DNA from: Candidatus Altarchaeota archaeon
GTDB lineage: Archaea > Altiarchaeota > Altiarchaeia > JAFGQM01
Direction of reading: 5' to 3'
NCBI GenBank assembly: GCA_016935655.1
Contig: JAFGQM010000061.1
Span: forward strand, 1-17,922
DNA length: 17,922 nucleotides
This document shows, in pieces, positions 15,252 to 17,922 of this stretch (position 1 is its first letter; every line of letters starts with the position of its first letter). The notes below the pieces were generated by a model that worked only from the letters and a program-made list of their open reading frames with translations, was not told where the DNA came from and did not search any database. Both the position numbers and the translations under genes were made by a program.

Positions 15252-16046
15252 TTAGCTTGACACCTCCCCCTCCGCGATCACGTCATGGCGGTGGATGGAC
15301 TCCTGGGCGGTGGTCTTGGCCCTTATCTTACAATCTTTGAACATTCCCCTAGCGTTGTTAAGGATCGCGCGCGTGACGTCCTCGACGAACATGGGGTTTT
15401 CGTACATCCTCTCGACCATGTGGTTCTCGTCCTCTGTCTTGATCAGGGTGTAGACCTCTGTGGAGAAGGATTTCTCCACGCATTCCACCATGTCCTGGAG
15501 AATCACTTGGTTGTTGATGCCAGTCTCTATCTCCAGCTCCCCTATCGCGCGCTGTATGTGCGGCCTCTTCGTGTTTTCTAGGGAGTGGGGGCATACCGTG
15601 TTCCCCAATACCTTGACTTTTAGAACCTTTCTATACCCCCCCTTTTCATAAATGACCTTTATGAGGACGTCATGGGTCTCCATGGTCTCCCTTCTGCTGA
15701 CGGGTGTCCTTTTCTTAATCACCAGCTCGGTGGCCATGGAAACCTCCCCCCTCTTATAAGGGTGCTTTTCCCTTAATTTTTCAAGCACGTTCTTCTCCAG
15801 CTCTTCAAAGGTCATGTGCTTCTCAAAAGCCTCCTCCGAGACTGTCTCAGCTATAGATTCGACAAGGCGGGACATATGCACGCCCTTCTTCTCCCTTGGG
15901 AGGTCTATGGTTATCTCGATTTTGGGGACGAACCGGTATTCCTTGTTCTCCTTGCCTGTCTTGACCAGGATGCGAAGGTTGGTTATCCCTACCCTGTTCA
16001 GGCTTTCAGGGATCTGGGGAGTGTACTCTTGAGTCTCTTTTTTCAT
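15252..16046 (-). CDS. mptA: GTP cyclohydrolase MptA/FolE2 family
   Basis: MptA opens the ring of GTP to give a 7,8-dihydroneopterin 2',3'-cyclic phosphate, the first step towards methanopterin-type or other archaeal pterins; FolE2 relatives give dihydroneopterin triphosphate. The 264-residue protein shows VGITNLRILVKT near the start, CPHS with candidate metal ligand Cys152, RPHIQRAIGELEIET, the segment HMVERMYENPMFVEDVTR (209-226) with conserved Glu, and AQESIHRHDVIAEGE at the end. These match the Fe(II)- or Zn-dependent T-fold family. MptA and FolE2 cannot be separated by eye; the archaeal context favours MptA. It lies 29 nt after the winged-helix gene, with a TTTTTTT run between, and one base before the GGDEF gene. 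Confidence 0.93.
   Translation of the reverse strand: MKKETQEYTPQIPESLNRVGITNLRILVKTGKENKEYRFVPKIEITIDLPREKKGVHMSRLVESIAETVSEEAFEKHMTFEELEKNVLEKLREKHPYKRGEVSMATELVIKKRTPVSRRETMETHDVLIKVIYEKGGYRKVLKVKVLGNTVCPHSLENTKRPHIQRAIGELEIETGINNQVILQDMVECVEKSFSTEVYTLIKTEDENHMVERMYENPMFVEDVTRAILNNARGMFKDCKIRAKTTAQESIHRHDVIAEGEVSS
15261..15267 (-). promoter_or_regulatory. Shine-Dalgarno site of the GGDEF gene inside mptA
   Basis: GGAGGTG on the minus strand lies 10 nt before the GGDEF ATG and within the last codons of mptA (Gly-Glu-Val region). It shows that the GGDEF gene is translated from the mptA transcript and that its start at 15250 is right. Confidence 0.7.
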
Positions 16047-16075
16047 CAGCTATTTTACGCTACAACAGAAAAAAA

Positions 16076-16363
16076 TCACCCAGTCCGCGCATAAACCGGT
16101 TGGCCGCCTTTCTCTTCCTCTTTGCTGACCCTGCCCTCGGTTTCCAGCTGCTTTAGAAGAAGGGCGGTCCAAGTGCTGTTCCTCCTCAGCCTCTGGGCCA
16201 TCTCCAGGGGTGTCATGGGTTTGTCCAGGGCATCCAGGACCCGGGCCTTGTCCCTGCCTATCTTGCTCTGGCTCTTTTCCTCGAGGGCGCTCATCCTCTC
16301 CTCCAACTTCTTTATCCTCGCTTGTAGCTCTTCTATACCAAACATTTGCGTTAAGAATGACAT
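16076..16363 (-). CDS. Small coiled-coil/winged-helix DNA-binding protein
   Basis: The 95-residue protein has an N-terminal coiled coil (about 10-34, IEELQARIKKLEERMSALEE) followed by a winged-helix domain: KARVLDALDKPMTPLEMAQRL, recognition helix NSTWTALLLKQLETEGRV, and a wing EEKGGQPVYAR. It is probably a dimeric transcription factor of the MarR/ArsR-like archaeal type; target unknown. It lies upstream of mptA and the GGDEF gene on the same strand, so it may regulate them. Translation could start at Met1 or at Met7 (MFGIEEL). No ribosome site is seen; ATAGTATAG (16382-16390) is a possible TATA box. Confidence 0.85.
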   Translation of the reverse strand: MSFLTQMFGIEELQARIKKLEERMSALEEKSQSKIGRDKARVLDALDKPMTPLEMAQRLRRNSTWTALLLKQLETEGRVSKEEEKGGQPVYARTG

Positions 16364-16447
16364 CTTTTGATAAGGAATCGACTATACTATCCAAACCCCT
16401 AAAAAACACTGTTAAATTTTTTCTGCAAAAGATAAAAACACCTGACT

Positions 16448-17431
16448 CTATGGGCACAGCCCACTATTCTCCATACCAAGGGTTTCCTTGAATCCTGCCA
16501 TGAGGTTCATGTTCTGCACGGCCTGTCCGGAAGCGCCCTTTACCAGGTTGTCTATGGCAGAGAAGACAACCAGGCGATCGCCGTCGTTGGTGAAACCCCC
16601 GACTTGGCAGTAGTTTGACCCCCTCACTGCAAGGACCGAGGGTATGCCGTCTACCACTTTCGTAAACGGCTCGTCCTTGTAGGTCTTTTTGTAGACGTCC
16701 TTGACCTTCTCTGTGTCTCCCTTGACAAATGCGTGAGCTGTTGTTAGTATGCCCCGTGTTACGGGAAGCAGATGAGGGGTGAAATGGACCTTCATGCCCA
16801 GCTCTTGTTCCATCTCTGGGATGTGCCTATGGTCGGCGACCTTGTAGGGGATGACGTTCTCGTTTGCCCAACAGAAATGCGTCGTGTCACTAGCCTTCTT
16901 GCCCGCCCCACTGACCCCGGTTTTTGAGTCTATTACGACCCTCTCTACTTTGAAGTTTCTCACCAAAGGCCACAGAGCTAAGATAGCCCCTGTTGAGAAG
17001 CACCCAGGGTTTGCCACCAATTGGGCCTTCTTTATATCCCCCCTGTGCAATTCCGGTAGCCCGAAAACTGCCTGCGGTATCAGTTCCGGCGAGGCATGTT
17101 TGACCTTATACGTCTCCTCGTACTTCTTTGCGCTCTTCAAGCGGTAATCTGCGCTTAGGTCTACCACCTTTGTGTCTATGCGGGGGATTACCGACATCGC
17201 TTCTGTATGCGGCACGCAGGTGAAGACAAAATCGCATTTGTTGGCTTCATCCAAGCTGAAACCCTCGAATTTTAGGTTTGTTTCGAGGCCAGGATGCATT
17301 CCCCTTATGTCCTTCCCCTCCAGCTGTCTTGAACTCACCCTGATTCCATCCACCTTTGGATGGTTTAGCAATATTCTCAACAACTCGCCGCCAGTATAGC
17401 CTGAGCCGCCGATTATGTAAACCGAGACCAT
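16448..17431 (-). CDS. argC: N-acetyl-gamma-glutamyl-phosphate reductase (ArgC/LysY family)
   Basis: This enzyme reduces an acyl-glutamyl phosphate to its semialdehyde with NADPH in arginine synthesis; archaeal relatives may also serve lysine synthesis on the LysW carrier. The 327 residues open with the nucleotide-binding GGSGYTGGELLRIL (8-21). VVDLSADYRLK, the catalytic cysteine motif NPGCFSTG (Cys144) and the basic HRHIPEMEQELG (His203) follow, then TPHLLPVTRGILTTAHAFV and GSNYCQVGG at the C-terminal side. All key residues are kept. Its ATG overlaps the pyrE stop by 1 nt (TAATG). I cannot tell ArgC from LysY specificity by eye. Confidence 0.95.
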   Translation of the reverse strand: MVSVYIIGGSGYTGGELLRILLNHPKVDGIRVSSRQLEGKDIRGMHPGLETNLKFEGFSLDEANKCDFVFTCVPHTEAMSVIPRIDTKVVDLSADYRLKSAKKYEETYKVKHASPELIPQAVFGLPELHRGDIKKAQLVANPGCFSTGAILALWPLVRNFKVERVVIDSKTGVSGAGKKASDTTHFCWANENVIPYKVADHRHIPEMEQELGMKVHFTPHLLPVTRGILTTAHAFVKGDTEKVKDVYKKTYKDEPFTKVVDGIPSVLAVRGSNYCQVGGFTNDGDRLVVFSAIDNLVKGASGQAVQNMNLMAGFKETLGMENSGLCP

Positions 17432-17922
17432 TATAAACCCTCCAGATAGACTAGCACCTTCGAATACTGTTCCTGGCTTATGTGGTTCTTCTTGACCATA
17501 TACGCCAGCAGTTCCTTAATCGTTATGAGTTTGCGCAGGTTGATGCCCTCCTTGAGAAGGGTGTCCTCCCCGCCCTGCTGCCGGTCCAGGACTACCACAA
17601 CATCCTCTATCCTCCCTCCAGCCTCCTTTATCGCCTTTACGAACTGGAGCTTGCTGCCCCCGTCGGTTATCAGGTCATCCACCAAGACTGCCTTGTCATC
17701 ATGCCGCAGCACGCCTTCTATCCTGCTGCCGGTCCCGTATTCTTTTGGTTTCTTCCTGACATATATCATGGGCATTTTGCTTTTTAGGGATATAGCCGTG
17801 GACAGGGGTATTCCAGCGCTCTCAACTCCCGCGACCACATCTGCCTTTAACCCCCTGACTTGATCAGTAAGCGCCGCTGTGACGGTTTCGAAGGAGGAGG
17901 GATATGACGGCAGGACCCTTAA
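17431..17922 (-). CDS. pyrE: Orotate phosphoribosyltransferase, partial (N-terminus beyond right edge)
   Basis: It joins orotate to PRPP to give OMP in pyrimidine synthesis. The frame is open to the right edge, adding 28 codons before the GTG at 17838, so the true start lies outside; 163 residues are visible. Signatures are VLPSYPSSFETVTAAL, DVVAGVESAGIPLSTAIS, the conserved YVRKKPKEYGTGSRIEG, and the PRPP loop AVLVDDLITDGGSKLQFV. The C-terminal helix region (ITIKELLAYMVKKNHIS) is also typical. It is co-transcribed with argC, its stop sharing a base with the argC ATG. Confidence 0.94.
   Translation of the reverse strand, partial: LRVLPSYPSSFETVTAALTDQVRGLKADVVAGVESAGIPLSTAISLKSKMPMIYVRKKPKEYGTGSRIEGVLRHDDKAVLVDDLITDGGSKLQFVKAIKEAGGRIEDVVVVLDRQQGGEDTLLKEGINLRKLITIKELLAYMVKKNHISQEQYSKVLVYLEGL

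Noticed and set aside
16050..16457. 135-codon minus-strand frame overlapping the winged-helix gene
   Set aside because: It is the same strand in another frame, very rich in Gly, Pro and Arg, while the winged-helix frame shows a coherent coiled coil and HTH.
1..17922. CRISPR arrays, insertion sequences, att sites, rRNA
   Set aside because: I saw no regularly spaced direct repeats, transposase or integrase genes, terminal inverted repeats or rRNA signatures.

Overview
The window reads as chromosomal DNA of an uncultivated archaeon. Several genes are of archaeal type: a pyruvoyl-dependent arginine decarboxylase, an MptA-type GTP cyclohydrolase, a deoxyhypusine synthase-family protein and an ATP-dependent DNA ligase of archaeal length. 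Many genes have T/A-rich TATA-like boxes about 26 to 32 nt before the start codon and no Shine-Dalgarno sequence, as expected for leaderless archaeal transcripts; others have clear GGAGGT sites. Lineage cannot be settled from sequence alone. Cys-rich linkers and large secreted modular proteins recall DPANN and Altiarchaeota-like genomes, but that is only an impression.

Layout. Every gene but one is on the minus strand, so it is easiest to read from right to left. 17922-16448: pyrE (cut by the edge) and argC, joined by a 1-nt TAATG overlap. 16363-14546: a small coiled-coil/winged-helix regulator, mptA, and a soluble GGDEF (diguanylate cyclase-type) protein starting one base after mptA. 14504-9461: a 33-residue membrane mini-ORF, then two large secreted proteins 9 nt apart: a 905-residue GH51-like glycosidase and a 699-residue pectate-lyase-like beta-helix protein. 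Both end in the same dockerin-like module. 9424-7673: DNA ligase. 7282-7647: the only plus-strand gene, unrecognised and basic. 7209-4762: agmatinase, a deoxyhypusine synthase-like enzyme and arginine decarboxylase in one tight polyamine operon. 4690-4208: a small polytopic membrane protein with a hairpin/U-tract terminator. 3920-2040: ACT-domain protein (UPF0237 type), an unknown 81-residue protein, and a UPF0210 protein. 2000-1: a third large secreted protein, open through the left edge, with an unknown N-terminal region, a Cys-rich linker and the start of a right-handed beta-helix.

How the genes work together. The polyamine operon would turn arginine into agmatine and putrescine and pass an aminobutyl group to aIF5A or another acceptor. 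The secreted genes point to extracellular polysaccharide breakdown, with the dockerin-like tails hinting at attachment to a partner that is not in this window. The features most worth a second look are the archaeal GGDEF protein coupled to mptA, the mini-ORF that resembles the membrane leader of the next gene, the dockerin-like pair, and the atypical deoxyhypusine synthase.
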